From Meconema thalassinum (lineage: Eukaryota > Arthropoda > Insecta > Orthoptera > Tettigoniidae): a stretch of DNA of 64,000 nt. Each line of letters starts with the position of its first letter. Position 1 is the first letter of the stretch. The stretch spans positions 127,660,346 to 127,724,345 of the forward strand of contig OX336388.2 in the NCBI GenBank assembly GCA_946902985.2, read 5' to 3'. The notes under the pieces were generated by a model. The model was not told the origin of the DNA and searched no databases. It saw only the letters and a list, made by a program, of their open reading frames with translations. The translations under genes were made by a program, and so were the position numbers. Below are positions 51,273-61,546 of this stretch, piece after piece.

Positions 51273-52201
51273 GGCGGCATCGGTGGCGTAGTCGGTAGCA
51301 TGCTGAGCTTCTATGCCCAAGGTCGCGAGTTCAAACCCGGCCGAAGTCGTCAGATTTTTTAAGAGCGTTAAATATCCCTCAGTATGCCTTCCTTCGGAAA
51401 AACTTCCACTAAGGTTTGTGAAGCTAAATTCGTAGGTTAGATTTGATTAACGCTCTAATAAGTTCCAACGTTCGTCACCAAGCACTGGTTGTGATGGCAT
51501 CTAGTAATAGCCAAGTTCACAACTAGGTGTCGTGGATGGTAGCATTTGGTAGCGAAATTAGGAACTACTTGAAATTATCGTCTGCAGTCCTTACAAATAA
51601 CACACACTAAGACAGCCATCACAATTAACATCGGTTATCAGACAGATTATCAATATAGATTTAGGTATTAGGAAGTCATTTTTGAAAGCCTTTGTCTGGA
51701 GCGTGGCGCTCTATGGAAGTGATACTTGGACTATTGGTTCGGCAGAAAAGATGAGAATTGAATCATTTGAGATGTGGTGTTACAGGAGAATGATGAAGAT
51801 CAGATGGGTAGATAGGGTTATAAACGAAGAGTTATTAAGACGAGTGGGAGAGGAGAGATGTTTCTGGCGACTGCTAATGAAGAGAAGAGATAGGTTGGTA
51901 GGACACATACCCAGGAATAGCAAGCTTAGTTATGGAAGGAAGGGTCGAGGACAAGACCTGTAGGGGTAGACCAAGGTTAGAATACGTTAAACAGATTGCC
52001 TCGGGTGTAGGGTGTGGTAGCTATGTAGAGATGAAACGATTATCTCAGGACAGGGAAGCATGGAGAGCTGCGTCAAACCAGTCAAAATACTGAAGACTCA
52101 AACAACAACAACAACATCAGACAAATTCTACACACACCCAAAGTACACGGGGCTACATGACCGCGTTGTCGCAGCCCCTAAACTAAGGAACCAAACAACC
52201 A
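51273..52201 (+). repeat. SINE-A copy 5, inserted in SINE-C and itself split by RTE-2
   Basis: Head GGCGGCATCGGTGGCGTAGT and B box AGTTCAAACCCGG (51329 on), body lacking part of the CATAGATTTATGG segment, tail with GGGGCTACATGACCGCGTTG and AACC units. Perfect 12-bp target duplication ACAGCCATCGCA (51261-51272 and 52202-52213). Confidence 0.92.
51649..52115 (+). pseudogene. LINE RTE-2 3' fragment nested in SINE-A
   Basis: Encodes LGIRKSFLKAFVWSVALYG, SDTWTIGSAEKMR, FEMWCYRRMMKIRWVDRVIN and RRDRLVGHIPRNS, later DREAWRAASNQS before a stop, then CAA repeats. Flanked by ATCAGACAGATT (51637-51648) and ATCAGACAAATT (52116-52127), one mismatch in 12. Heavily 5'-truncated insertion. Confidence 0.92.
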
Positions 52202-52232
52202 ACAGCCATCGCAATAACACAGATTATCACAA
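52202..52232 (+). repeat. SINE-C copy split by SINE-A (right part)
   Basis: ACAGCCATCGCAATAACACA and GATTATCAC continue the SINE-C tail, which then breaks off without its hairpin. Confidence 0.7.
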
Positions 52233-52234
52233 AG

Positions 52235-52455
52235 AATTACTCCGGGACTTGAAAGAAGAAACAATCTTGGCATTTGCATGGAGGGAATGTGGGAAAAAAA
52301 CGGAGAACCCCCACACTCAGGATAGCCGTTGTCAACGCAGGGAATCGATTTGCAGAAGCTACCCTCGTGGTCGAAGGTGAAATCAGGTCAACCATGTTGA
52401 TGAGGAAGAAGAGTCTGAGCACGAATCCAAAGGATGTAAGAATGTCTAGCAGGTT
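52235..52455 (-). repeat. SINE-C-like copy, minus strand (worn)
   Basis: Minus strand: CCTGCTAGACATTCTTAC (A-box side), GCAAATCGATTCCCTGCG (B box), GGCTATCCTGAGTG and CCCTCCATGCAAATGCCAAG correspond to the head, B box and central domain of SINE-C. Overlapping 100-codon frames have no domain. Confidence 0.5.
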
Positions 52456-52460
52456 AAGTA

Positions 52461-53925
52461 CACACATCAAAAAAAGTTTTGCATCACCTCGGTTCCCAGA
52501 TCTCCGGCATATAGACGTTGACTGTGTATATTGTATCAAAGATACAGTCCCTTTGACTGTTCATAGATGTCACTAAAACTGCTCAAAGATGTAAACAACC
52601 ATGCATGAGCAGGGCCTATTAGACGGAGGGGGTACGACAGCCGATCAGTTCCAGTCATTCCACCAGGACGAAGGTACGCTGCTCATGTTGTCTGTAGTTC
52701 TACCATGCCTAGAAGGTCAATACCGCAGTTCGATCGCGTCCGCATTGTTACTTTGTGTCAAGAAGGGCTCTCAACAAGGGAAGTTTCCAGGCGTCTCAGA
52801 GTGAACCAAAGCGATGTTGTTCGGACATGGAGGAGGTACAGAGATACAGGAACTGTCGATGACAGGCCTCGCTCAGGCCGCCCAAGGGCTACTACTGTAG
52901 TGGATGACCGCTACTTACGGATTGCCGCTCGGAGGAACCCTGACAGCAATGCCACCATGTTGAATAATGCGTTTCGTTCAGCCACAGGACGTCGTGTTTC
53001 AACTCAAACTGTGCGCAATAGGCTGCATGATGCGCAACTTCACTCCCGACGTCCATGGCGAGGTCCAGCTTTGCAACCCCGACACCATGCAGCGCGGTAC
53101 AGATGGGCCCAACAACATGCTGAATGGACCCCACGGAATTGGCATCACGTTCTCTTCACCGATGAGTGTCGCATATGCCTTCAACCAGACAATCGTCGGA
53201 GACGTGTTTGGAGGCACCCTGGTCAGGCTGAACGTCTTAGACACACTGTCCAGCGAGTGCAGCAAGGTGGTGGTTCCCTGATGTTTTGGGGTGGCATTAT
53301 GTGGGGCCGACGTACGCCACTGGTGGTCATGGAAGGCTCCGAAACGGCTTTACGATACCTGAATGACATCCTCCGACCCATAGTGCAACCATATCGGCAG
53401 AATATTGGAGAGGCATTTGTCTTCATGGACGACAATTCTCGACCTCATCGTGCACATCTTGTGAATGCGTTCCTTCAAGATAACGACATCGCTCGACTAC
53501 AGTGGCCAGCATGTTCGCCAGACATGAACCCTATCGAACATGCCTGGGATATGTTGAAAAGGGCTGTTTATGGACGTCTTGACCCACCAACCACTCTGAG
53601 AGATTTACGCCGAATTGTCGTTGAGGAGTGGGACAATTTGGACCAACAGTGTCTTGATGAACTTGTGGATAGTATGCCACGACGAATACAGGCATGCATC
53701 AATGCAAGAGGACGTGCTACTGGGTATTAGAGGTAGTGGTGTGTACTGCAATCTGGACCACAAATGCTGAAAGTCTAGCTGTATGATGGTACAACATGCA
53801 ATGTGTGGGTCTCATGAGCAATAAAACGAGCTGAAATGTTGTTTGTGTTGATCTCTATTCCCTTTGTATTTAAAGGTTCCGGAACTCTTGGAACCGAGGT
53901 GATGCAAAACTTTTTTTGATGTGTG
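52461..53925 (+). mobile_element. Tc1-family transposon, apparently complete (1,465 bp)
   Basis: Perfect 36-bp inverted ends (52461-52496 and 53890-53925), starting CACACATCAAAAAAAGTTTT, with imperfect extension beyond. TA duplication at 52459-52460 and 53926-53927. Carries one intact transposase gene. No decay is visible, so this copy is recent and possibly mobile. Confidence 0.96.
52705..53730 (+). CDS. Tc1-type DD34E transposase, intact
   Basis: 341 aa, the usual Tc1 length. Residues 1-50: first helix-turn-helix (VRIVTLCQEGLSTREVSRRL); 57-62 SGRPRA, a GRPR minor-groove hook; 65-115: second helix-turn-helix. Catalytic triad: D153 in FTDECRI, D243 in MDDNSRPHR and E278 in SPDMNPIEHAWD, with exactly 34 residues between the last two. 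The GGG--FWGGI box is at about 188-197. The start at 52705 is the first Met before the DNA-binding domain; a frame in another register overlaps upstream (52601) and is not needed. It would bind the 36-bp ends and cut and paste the element at TA sites. Confidence 0.95.
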   Translation: MPRRSIPQFDRVRIVTLCQEGLSTREVSRRLRVNQSDVVRTWRRYRDTGTVDDRPRSGRPRATTVVDDRYLRIAARRNPDSNATMLNNAFRSATGRRVSTQTVRNRLHDAQLHSRRPWRGPALQPRHHAARYRWAQQHAEWTPRNWHHVLFTDECRICLQPDNRRRRVWRHPGQAERLRHTVQRVQQGGGSLMFWGGIMWGRRTPLVVMEGSETALRYLNDILRPIVQPYRQNIGEAFVFMDDNSRPHRAHLVNAFLQDNDIARLQWPACSPDMNPIEHAWDMLKRAVYGRLDPPTTLRDLRRIVVEEWDNLDQQCLDELVDSMPRRIQACINARGRATGY

Positions 53926-53927
53926 TA

Positions 53928-54171
53928 TATTCATCAGATATTGGCAGACGCTGGGCGTTCGTTAGAAACGCAGGATGTACGGCCTTCACCACGGAGTGAA
54001 AGGTAACACTGTGCTGCATTATCTGCACAGAACAGATGAACATCAGTCACGACTGGAACAACAGGTTTCACTTTCAGGTTTCCGGTTCAGGAGGCCTTGC
54101 TATAGGTTTTGTTTACATAATTGGATCGTTATGTCGTTACCATAGAAACAATATTGCACTAGGCCGTATTA
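53928..54171. other. Short unassigned spacer
   Basis: No feature recognised between Tc1 and the SINE-A cluster. Confidence 0.4.
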
Positions 54172-54206
54172 CGACACCGCAAAGAGATTGAAAGATTCTA
54201 TGCACA

Positions 54207-54727
54207 GCGGCTTCGGTGGCCTAGTCGGTAGCATGCTGAGCTTCTATGCCCAAGATAGCGGGTTCAAACCTGGCCGAAGCCATCGGATGTTTTAAGAGCG
54301 TTAAAAATCCCTCAGTATGCCTTCCTTCGAAGGGGAAGTAAAGCCGGCGGTCCCATGTCATAGATTTATGGCATGTTAAAGAACCTTCCACTATTTGCAC
54401 CTGTGTGAAGCTAAATTAGATAGGTTAAGAATGTAAACAACGCTCTTAGGTTCCTACGTTCGTTGCCAAGAGCCGACTGCGGTGACGTCTAGTAGCTAAG
54501 TTCTGAACTTGGCCTAGTAGTCGTTGACGGTGGCGCTTGGCGGCAAAAGTAGGAACTATTTGAAAAATTCTAACTTGCAGTCTGTACTTAAATTAAAAAA
54601 CAGATAGCACACACTAATACAGTCATCACAATTAACACCGGTTATCAGACAGATTCTACACACACCCAAAGTACACGGGGCTACATGGCCGCGTTGTCGC
54701 AGCCCCTAAACTTAAGAACCAACCAAC
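54207..54727 (+). repeat. SINE-A copy 6, full length
   Basis: Complete head GCGGCTTCGGTGGCCTAGTC, B box, body and hairpin, with two AACC units. The 35 bases before it (54172-54206) recur after it (54728-54762) with two differences, so it appears to have inserted into the head of copy 7 with an unusually long target duplication. Confidence 0.9.
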
Positions 54728-54750
54728 CGACACCGCAAAGAGATTGAAAG

Positions 54751-55240
54751 CTTCTATGCCCAAGATCTCGGGTTCAAACCCGGCCGAAGTCGTCGGATGT
54801 TTTAAGAGAGTTAAAAATCCCTCAGTATGCCTTCCTTCGGAGGGGAAGTAAAGCCGGTGGTCCCATGGCATAGATTTATGGCATGAAAAAGAACCTTCCA
54901 CTAATTACACTTGTGGAAGCAAACATCTTTAGTTTAAAAACGCTCTATTAGTTCCAACATCCGCCACCAGGTGCTGACTGCGATGGCATTTAGTAGCCGC
55001 GTTCGCAGCTAGGTGTCGTGTATGGTAGCAATTGGTGGCAAAAGTAGGAACTACTTGAAAAAATTAATCGTCTTCAGTCCTTCTACCTGAATTACAGATA
55101 ATACACACTAATACAGTCATCACAATTAACACCGGTTATCAGACAAACTCTACACACAGCCAAAGTACACGGGACTACATGACCGCGTTGTCACAGCCCC
55201 TAAACTAAGGAACCAACCAACCAACCAACCAACCAACCAA
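54751..55240 (+). repeat. SINE-A copy 7, 5'-truncated
   Basis: Starts at CTTCTATGCCCAAGAT within the tRNA-like head, B box GGGTTCAAACCCGG, hairpin GGGACTACATGACCGCGTTG, then seven AACC units. Belongs to a different subfamily from copy 6 (GTCGTGTATGGTAGCAATTG), which it shares with copy 8. Confidence 0.88.
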
Positions 55241-55255
55241 ATAGATTCAAAACTG

Positions 55256-55565
55256 GTTGGTTTGTTCCTCAGTTTAGGGGCTGTGACAACGCGGTCATGT
55301 AGCCCCGTGTACTTTGGCTGTGTGTAGAATCTGTCTGATAACCTGTGTTAATTGTGATGACTGTATTAGTGTGTATTATCTATCATTCAGGAAAGGACTG
55401 CAGACGATCAATTTCAAGTAGTTCCTACTTTTGCTACCAAATGCTACCGTCAACGACACCTAGCTGTGAACTTGGCTACTAGATGCCACCGCAACCCGCA
55501 CCTTGCGGTGAACGTTGGAACTAAAAGAGCGTTAACCAAATCTAACCTACAAATTTAGCTTCACA
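55256..55565 (-). repeat. SINE-A copy 8, 5'-truncated, minus strand
   Basis: Hairpin and 3' body only, tail-to-tail with copy 7, so 54960-55240 and 55256-55530 can pair as a hairpin of some 270 bp. Confidence 0.85.
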
Positions 55566-55606
55566 AAATTGTAGTTATTAACTATTAATAACAATTTCGA
55601 AGGAGG

Positions 55607-55723
55607 TATATTGGCTTTCACGGTCAAGGAATTAAAACTCAGCAAATTTTCTAGATTTATGACGTTTATGCCTAGAAAAATTGCTGACTTTTAATACCTT
55701 GACCGTGATAGCCAATATACCAT
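55607..55723. repeat. Hairpin-forming repeat, copy 2
   Basis: GGTATATTGGCTTTCACGGT...AGCCAATATACC inverted over about 45 bp each with a 25-bp loop. The downstream AGAGCCCGCTGATGAGCC (55861-55878) is shared with the 40.9-kb copy. Confidence 0.75.
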
Positions 55724-55919
55724 CTTTTTGGAAGCCTATATAAGGAGATGAAAGGCTGCTTGAGCTTTTAACTCTCGCCGTAAAGAAGGACAAGTGCGCT
55801 TCATAAGAAGGAGGGTAGCGCGCAGTTCACTACTCCTGTGGGGGTCCGGGCACAGACTCCAAGAGCCCGCTGATGAGCCTATCTTAATGTCCCTATGCGA
55901 AACCCCACCCGAGTTTTAG

Positions 55920-56080
55920 TTTCGAAAAATTCAAATTTCGCAACTTTATAGATTCTTTTTTATACTAGTGGTGCTAGAGCTAAATCTACAAAACCTTGTA
56001 TAAATGAACAATACGATAAGTCTAATAATGTGCTTCATTAATAAGGACCCTGATTTATGACAGTATAAAAGGCTCCAAAG
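55920..56080. other. Short unassigned spacer
   Basis: AT-rich, no feature. Confidence 0.35.
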
Positions 56081-56081
56081 C

Positions 56082-56312
56082 GGTGAAATAGAATGTTCAG
56101 GGCGGTGGAATAGAATGTTCAGAGTAGTGAAATAGAATGTTCAGAGCGATGGAATAGAATGTTAAGAGCAGTGAAATAGAATGTCAAGAGCAGTGAAATA
56201 GAATGTTCACAGTGGTGAAATACAATGTTAAAAGTGGTGAAATAGAATGTTCAGAGCGGTGAGTGAAATATAATGTAAAGAGTGGTGAAATAGAATGTTT
56301 GGAGCGTTGAAA
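56082..56312 (+). repeat. 22-bp minisatellite, about 10 copies
   Basis: Consensus GGTGAAATAGAATGTTCAGA + GC with common changes at the GGTG and CAGAG positions. Confidence 0.9.
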
Positions 56313-56690
56313 TGAAATAATTAAAAAATGAGGGTTGAGTGCGAACGGTGCACGGTTTTGGTTAAATTATGAAAAATATACAAACATTTGGAGGAATTAA
56401 CAAACATTTCTCTGTGTTTAAGACCTAACCTAACGTTTACTTCAACAAATACGGCACTCTCCATGATTACCTCACCCGGCCCATGGGTGATAAGTTGCAG
56501 TGGTTTGAACTAATTAACAAAACTCAAAAAGTGAAAGACAACACAGTTCAATTTAAAAATAAATGACTACAAATTAGTACGAGTTCGGATAATAAAGAGA
56601 GAATATTGATAACGTAATTAAAACTGTGAGCATAAATTAGTACTGATTCATAATTAGAAAATGGAGTTATTATTTCATTTGAGAGGCTTG
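56313..56690. other. Unassigned AT-rich spacer
   Basis: No coding or repeat signal that I can support. Confidence 0.4.
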
Positions 56691-56691
56691 G

Positions 56692-56772
56692 AGATGGTGG
56701 GCATTTAGCCCCGTGAACTTGGTTGTGAGAGTAGAATGTTTCTGATAACCTGTGTTACTGTGGTGTCTGTTT
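56692..56772 (-). repeat. SINE tail fragment, minus strand
   Basis: Minus strand: ACACCACAGTAACACAGGTT, ATCAGAAACATTC and AAGTTCACGGGGCTAAATGC, the SINE-C type tail. Confidence 0.6.
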
Positions 56773-56937
56773 ACATGAGATTAATAAAATCCACATGGAT
56801 GACCAGTTTCAATCGTCAAGCGATCATCTTCAGATCCTTTGCACCTAGGCTATTAAATCTATGTCAACAAGAATAGGTTATGATATTTACAACATATAGG
56901 CCACTCATTTAGTTGCAGTACTTGTATAGTTAATGGT

Positions 56938-56980
56938 ATAAGGGGCGGAACAGCAAGGTCATCAGCCCCTACCACAGTAA
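56938..56980 (-). repeat. Worn LINE/SINE tail module
   Basis: Minus strand: GGGGCTGATGACCTTGCTGT and TCCGCCCCTTAT, the hairpin without a clear AACT tail or target duplication. Confidence 0.55.
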
Positions 56981-57094
56981 TTAAACTAGCACAAATCGTC
57001 AAGATTATGTGATTTATTTGTTGAGATACTGATAGTGATGATTGACTTTCGATTACTAAGGCAACACTGAACAAGTAGTTCCGTGAAGAACTAA

Positions 57095-57954
57095 AGCCTA
57101 TTTTCATATATCCTACTTATGTTAACTGCCTGTATCAACATACAAAATTTCAGTTTGATTGCTGTAATAGATTCGTAGATATTGAGAACCGACTAAATAT
57201 AGCGGATGGTCACCATGTTGGATTTACTGTACCAAGTTTCATTGCGTTTGGATCATTAAATCGCGAGAAAGGTCTATTTAAAATTTTCGACTTCGCTTGG
57301 CCGCCATATTAGTTTTCTAATTAACCGGTTTTTGAAAGTCTTATGGATGAACTTCCAGTAGTGCCTTTTATCTCAGCACAAAATTTCAGGGTGATACCGC
57401 TAATAGTTTCAGAGATATAGAATGCCGGTGAAATATTTCGCACAGCCGCCATCTTGAGGTTATGTAAACAATTGAACCAAGTTAGATGTCGGTGTATTAC
57501 AATGTGTATAAAAATATACTCAAGTTTTATTGCGTTTGGTTGGTTAAATCACGAGAAACGTCTATTTAAAAGTCGCAGCGTCGCGTGGCCGCCATGTTGG
57601 TTTTGTATTTACCAGGTTTTCGAAAGTCACATAGGTGAACTTCTAGTAGTTCCCTTTATCACCGTAAAATATTCCAGTGTGATATCGGTAATAGTTCCGG
57701 AGATATTGAATGCTGGTGAAATATTTCGCACAGCTGCCATGTTGGATTGGTGAGAAGTAACAAAATTTGAAGTTTACGGTCGGGGTCGTCCGAAATAGTG
57801 CTATGAACTTACCGAATTTCATTGAAATCTCTCCAGCCGTTTAGATTTTATTAGGGACACACACACACACACGAATCACACACGCACACACAGACAGACA
57901 CACGGACAAAAGGTGATCTCATAAGCCTATATTTTTCGTAAATGAAAATAGGCT
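57095..57954 (-). mobile_element. Inverted-repeat element with two 290-bp units (relative of 11874-13376)
   Basis: Ends AGCCTATTTTCAT and ATGAAAATAGGCT are inverted. Two units about 287 bp apart start at TTCATTGCGTTTGGATC (57238) and TTTATTGCGTTTGGTTG (57525), each with GCCGCCAT-TTG motifs. A CA tract (57855-57900) and TGATCTCATAAGCC lie at the right end. No transposase. Confidence 0.7.
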
Positions 57955-58203
57955 AAAAAATGGCTTTCAACACGATAATTGTTAAATAACACCTAATTAT
58001 TTTAAGTTGTTTTTGAAAACGGTTTCATAATGCTTAGATATGATGTAATAAATGTTCGCTAAAGCTGCTAAAACACGTGTTTCTGTTGAAAAACTTGATG
58101 ATACGAGTTACTTGGTAGGCTCGTAATAATCAAAATGAAATAAATAATTAATATGGCGCATGGAGTGTAGTTATAAAAACAAAAATATCACTACAGAACA
58201 TAA

Positions 58204-58400
58204 AACTCCGTCTGCAGGATCTACTGGGTGGATTGAGTAGCTCAGTAGTTTCTGTTGCCGGTCCCAAGCCCGGAGAAAGGAGGAGGGTTGGCTTAAGCCG
58301 TAAAATAAGAGCCAGAACACATCTTGAGGCAACCTCTAGGACTCACAATCTTAGTTGTATAACGTTGGACTTTGTCCAACCCACATTTACTTTAATATCA
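58204..58400 (+). promoter_or_regulatory. 5' UTR of RTE-1 with GC-rich structured block
   Basis: Contains GGTCCCAAGCCCGGAGAAAG + GAGGAGGGTT at 58260-58289, a block I recall from RTE-type elements of many animals. It could serve the internal promoter, translation entry or, speculatively, self-cleavage. A second block CCGTAAAATAAGAGCCAG follows. Confidence 0.4.
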
Positions 58401-59473
58401 TGGATTTAGCTTCTAATGGTCATGATTACCCTGAAGACAATGCTAGGCGTAAATTGGATTCCAGGGTGCCTAACAGTTTAGGGTTACATTATGGTGAATC
58501 GGAGCACCACAAGAACAGTTCAAGATTCAAGAAAATGAGAAAATATTTTTTTGGAACATACAATGTGAATTCCTTAATTCAGGTTGGAAAATTAAAACAA
58601 CTAACAACAGAACTTCATAGACATCACATTACAATATTAGCCCTTCAAGAGACCAGGTTCTTGGATGAGGACACCTTTGAATCTGACAACTTCCGAATTT
58701 TCAAAGGAAAGGTTGGGAAGAGAGTGATGAAGAACATGCCACATCTTGGAACTGCTTTTATGGTCAACAAGAAATTTTTGGACGCAGTTATCGCTTTTAG
58801 AAGTGTGAATGCCAGACTATCTTTTCTAACTATAAAATCTCTCAATAAGAGATACACGCTAATCAACGCCCATGCTCCTATAAATAAGGATAATAAAACG
58901 AATCCAGAGAAAGTTGATGAATTTTGGGACGAGTTAGAAGCCGAAATTCTCAAAATTCCTTCTAACCATGTAAAAATTTTACTTGGAGATTTTAATGCTC
59001 AGCTTGGATCTGAGAGAAAATTTTCTGATATAATAGGTAAATATCCCGCTCACAATAGAACCAACAGGAATGGTGAGAGATTGGTTAAACTCTGTGAACA
59101 TCTAAACTTAAAGATTATGTCCACACATTTTAAAGCAAAACCAAGTAAAAAGAAAACATGGGTCTCCCCAAATGCGTTGCTGGGTGAGTTTCAACTAGAT
59201 CATGTAGCTATCTCTCGAAATTGTTTCAAAGAAATTCAAAATGTCAAGGTCAGAAAATCCATTAATGTAACTTCAGATCATTACCTTTCTCAAATCAAGA
59301 TGAATTTCATACCTTTTACACGCAAACAAAATACAACTAGAATTAACATTCCGAAAATTAATAGAGAGGTTCTTACAAATGAAAAAAGGATAGAATTTCA
59401 AGGAAAACTTAAAATACCAACCAATTGGAATGATGTTACCTTCTTGAACCAGCTCAGGAAATTGCACCGTTGA
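58400..59473 (+). pseudogene. RTE-1 endonuclease part of pol (frameshifted)
   Basis: Frame open from 58355; the first Met with plausible context is MDLASNGHD at 58400. Numbered from 58355: APE-type endonuclease with TYNVNSL (68-74), LQETRF (E99), INAHAP (H173), GDFNAQLG (D212, N214), LDHVAI (D282, H283) and SDH (308-310). All expected catalytic residues are present. The frame ends at 59471-59473 just before the reverse transcriptase, where a one-step frame change links it to the next ORF. It nicks target DNA to prime reverse transcription. Confidence 0.9.
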
Positions 59474-60804
59474 ACTTTTATAGGACACATGCTTGGTGGA
59501 ATGAACAATGTGAAAGAGTGATCAAAGAAAGACATTGTGCTTGGCACAAGTGGAACGGGAACAAGACTCCAGAAAATTTAGAGGAAGTACAAAGATTAAG
59601 GAAAATGGCCCACCAGACTTTAAGAACGATTCGAAGAAAATATATGAAGGACCAAATAATGGAAATGGACGACAATTTTAAGAAAAATGACACCCGATTG
59701 TTTTATAGAGCATTTAAGAATGAAATCACTGGATATTCAGCGCCGAGTTTAAATTTCAAAAGGGAAGATGGTACGCTAGCATTAAACAACAAGGAAAATT
59801 GTGATATCTTGGCTGCGTATTTTGAGAAGTTGTTAAATTGTCCAAAACCGACAGACAAGTTGAGTTTCAAATTTACAACACAAAATGTTGACTTTACGCC
59901 CCCAGATGTAAATGAAGTTAAATGTATTATCAACTCACTTAAAAATAATAAAGCCTCAGGCAAGGATGGAATAATTGCAGAAATGTGGAAGCTTGTAGAT
60001 GATGAATTTTTAATAGCGACGACAAATCTATTCCAGAAAATTTGGATTGAGGAAGCAATTCCAGAAGACTGGTTAATCGCCTTAATTCATCCACTACATA
60101 AAAAAGGCTCAAAAATTGATGTCAATAGTTATAGGGGGATCTCATTGTTGTCTGTCACATATAAAATATTTGCCAAATTACTTTTAAACAGACTTGAACC
60201 ACAGATCGAACCACAGCTTGGCGAGTTCCAAGGAGGTTTCAGAAGGAATAGATCGTGTGCAGAACAAATTCTTAGTTTAAAATTGATATTAAAATATTAC
60301 AACAACAGGCCAAAGAATATCTTTATCTCATTCGTTGATTTTCAGAAAGCGTATGATTCAGTGGATAGGGATACTGTTTTTGACACATTGAAGGAATACC
60401 AAGTTGATCAAAAAACCATAAATTTAATAAAACTTACATTAACTAATACGATTTCCAGAGTCAAATTTTTAAATGAAGTTAGCGAGCCCTTCGAGGTAAA
60501 AACTGGGCTAAGACAAGGGGACAGTCTATCACCACTGCTTTTCAATTTGGTCTTGGATAAAGTCATGAGGACGTTTTGGGAGAAGAACGATTCAAGTGCT
60601 AAAATTGTTACAAAGAATAAGAACCTCAAAGTCAAAGGTTTAGCATTTGCTGACGACGTAGCGTTGTTTGCTGAATCAGAACAAGAAGCTATTAACCAAA
60701 TTGATCAGTTAAAAGAAACGGCGGAAAAAGCGGGCTTACAGATTTCGTTGGTAAAAACAGAGATGATGACAAGTGATCAGAAATACAGTAAGAAAATGAT
60801 TTAA
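59470..60804 (+). pseudogene. RTE-1 reverse transcriptase part of pol
   Basis: 444 codons in another frame. Motifs: NNKASGKDGI (159-168), LHKKGSKIDVNSYRGISLLS (209-228), GGFRRNRSC (255-263), FVDFQKAYDSVDR (288-300, catalytic D290), GLRQGDSLSPLLFN (346-359) and LAFADDVALF (391-400, D395 and D396). Catalytic residues are intact. The frame stops at an A-run (60800-60810), a likely single-base slip. Confidence 0.92.
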
Positions 60805-60834
60805 AAAAACAAATTATGGCAGCATCAGGGTCAC

Positions 60835-61459
60835 TGACCGATTTAAATATCTTGGAGAAATAATTAGTAGCAATGGGGCGGATAAATTGGCAATCGAGAA
60901 CAAAAAAGGGAAATTGGAAAGATTAAATTTTTGTACAAAAAATATATACAATAAAAAGAACCTGTCTATCAATGCAAAATTACGACATTTTAATACTGTT
61001 GTTAGACCAGTCATCTTGTACGGCATGGAAACTACAAATATAACCGGAATGGAGAATTTGCTCAAGATAGAAAGAAGAATTTTAAGAAGGATTTATGGTC
61101 CTAGGAAAACACAGGAAGGTTATAGACTGAGATCGAATGCAGAAATTTATAGTAAAATCGACAATCTTGAAGTGATGATCAGAAAACGGCGACTTCAGTT
61201 CTACGGACATATGGTCCGCATGGATTGCTCAAGTTTAAACAAACAAATTTTTGATAAAATCTGGAACTATAAAGGACAAGGAGGCTATGTAAAACAAATG
61301 AAAGAAGAACTTCAAAAATTCAAAATTACTGAAGAAGATTGTCTAAATCGAATAGAGTACAGAAAAAAAATGGTCTCAAAATTCTTGTCGGGGAGAAGAA
61401 AAATCTCAACAGAGGAGAATGGACTGCTGAAAGAAGAGCTGCACAGTCGACCAGGATGA
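60835..61459 (+). pseudogene. RTE-1 C-terminal part of pol
   Basis: Third frame: RVTDRFKYLGEIISSNGAD, VRPVILYGMETTNITG, IERRILRRIYGPRK, LRSNAEIYSK, RRLQFYGHMVRMD, NKQIFDKIWN and GGYVKQMKEELQKFKI. Matches the fragment at 29745-30475 closely. With the two upstream ORFs it rebuilds the usual order of a single-ORF RTE protein. Confidence 0.88.
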
Positions 61460-61546
61460 AAGACTTCTGGAAGAGAAAGAAGGAAACTAGACCCATAAAG
61501 AAGTGATATTTGCGTGGTCCTTGTTGGCCTGTCCGCGGTGTATATA

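Noticed and set aside
52237..52576. Membrane-protein-like frames on both strands
   Set aside because: The sequence corresponds to a worn SINE-C head and core on the minus strand.
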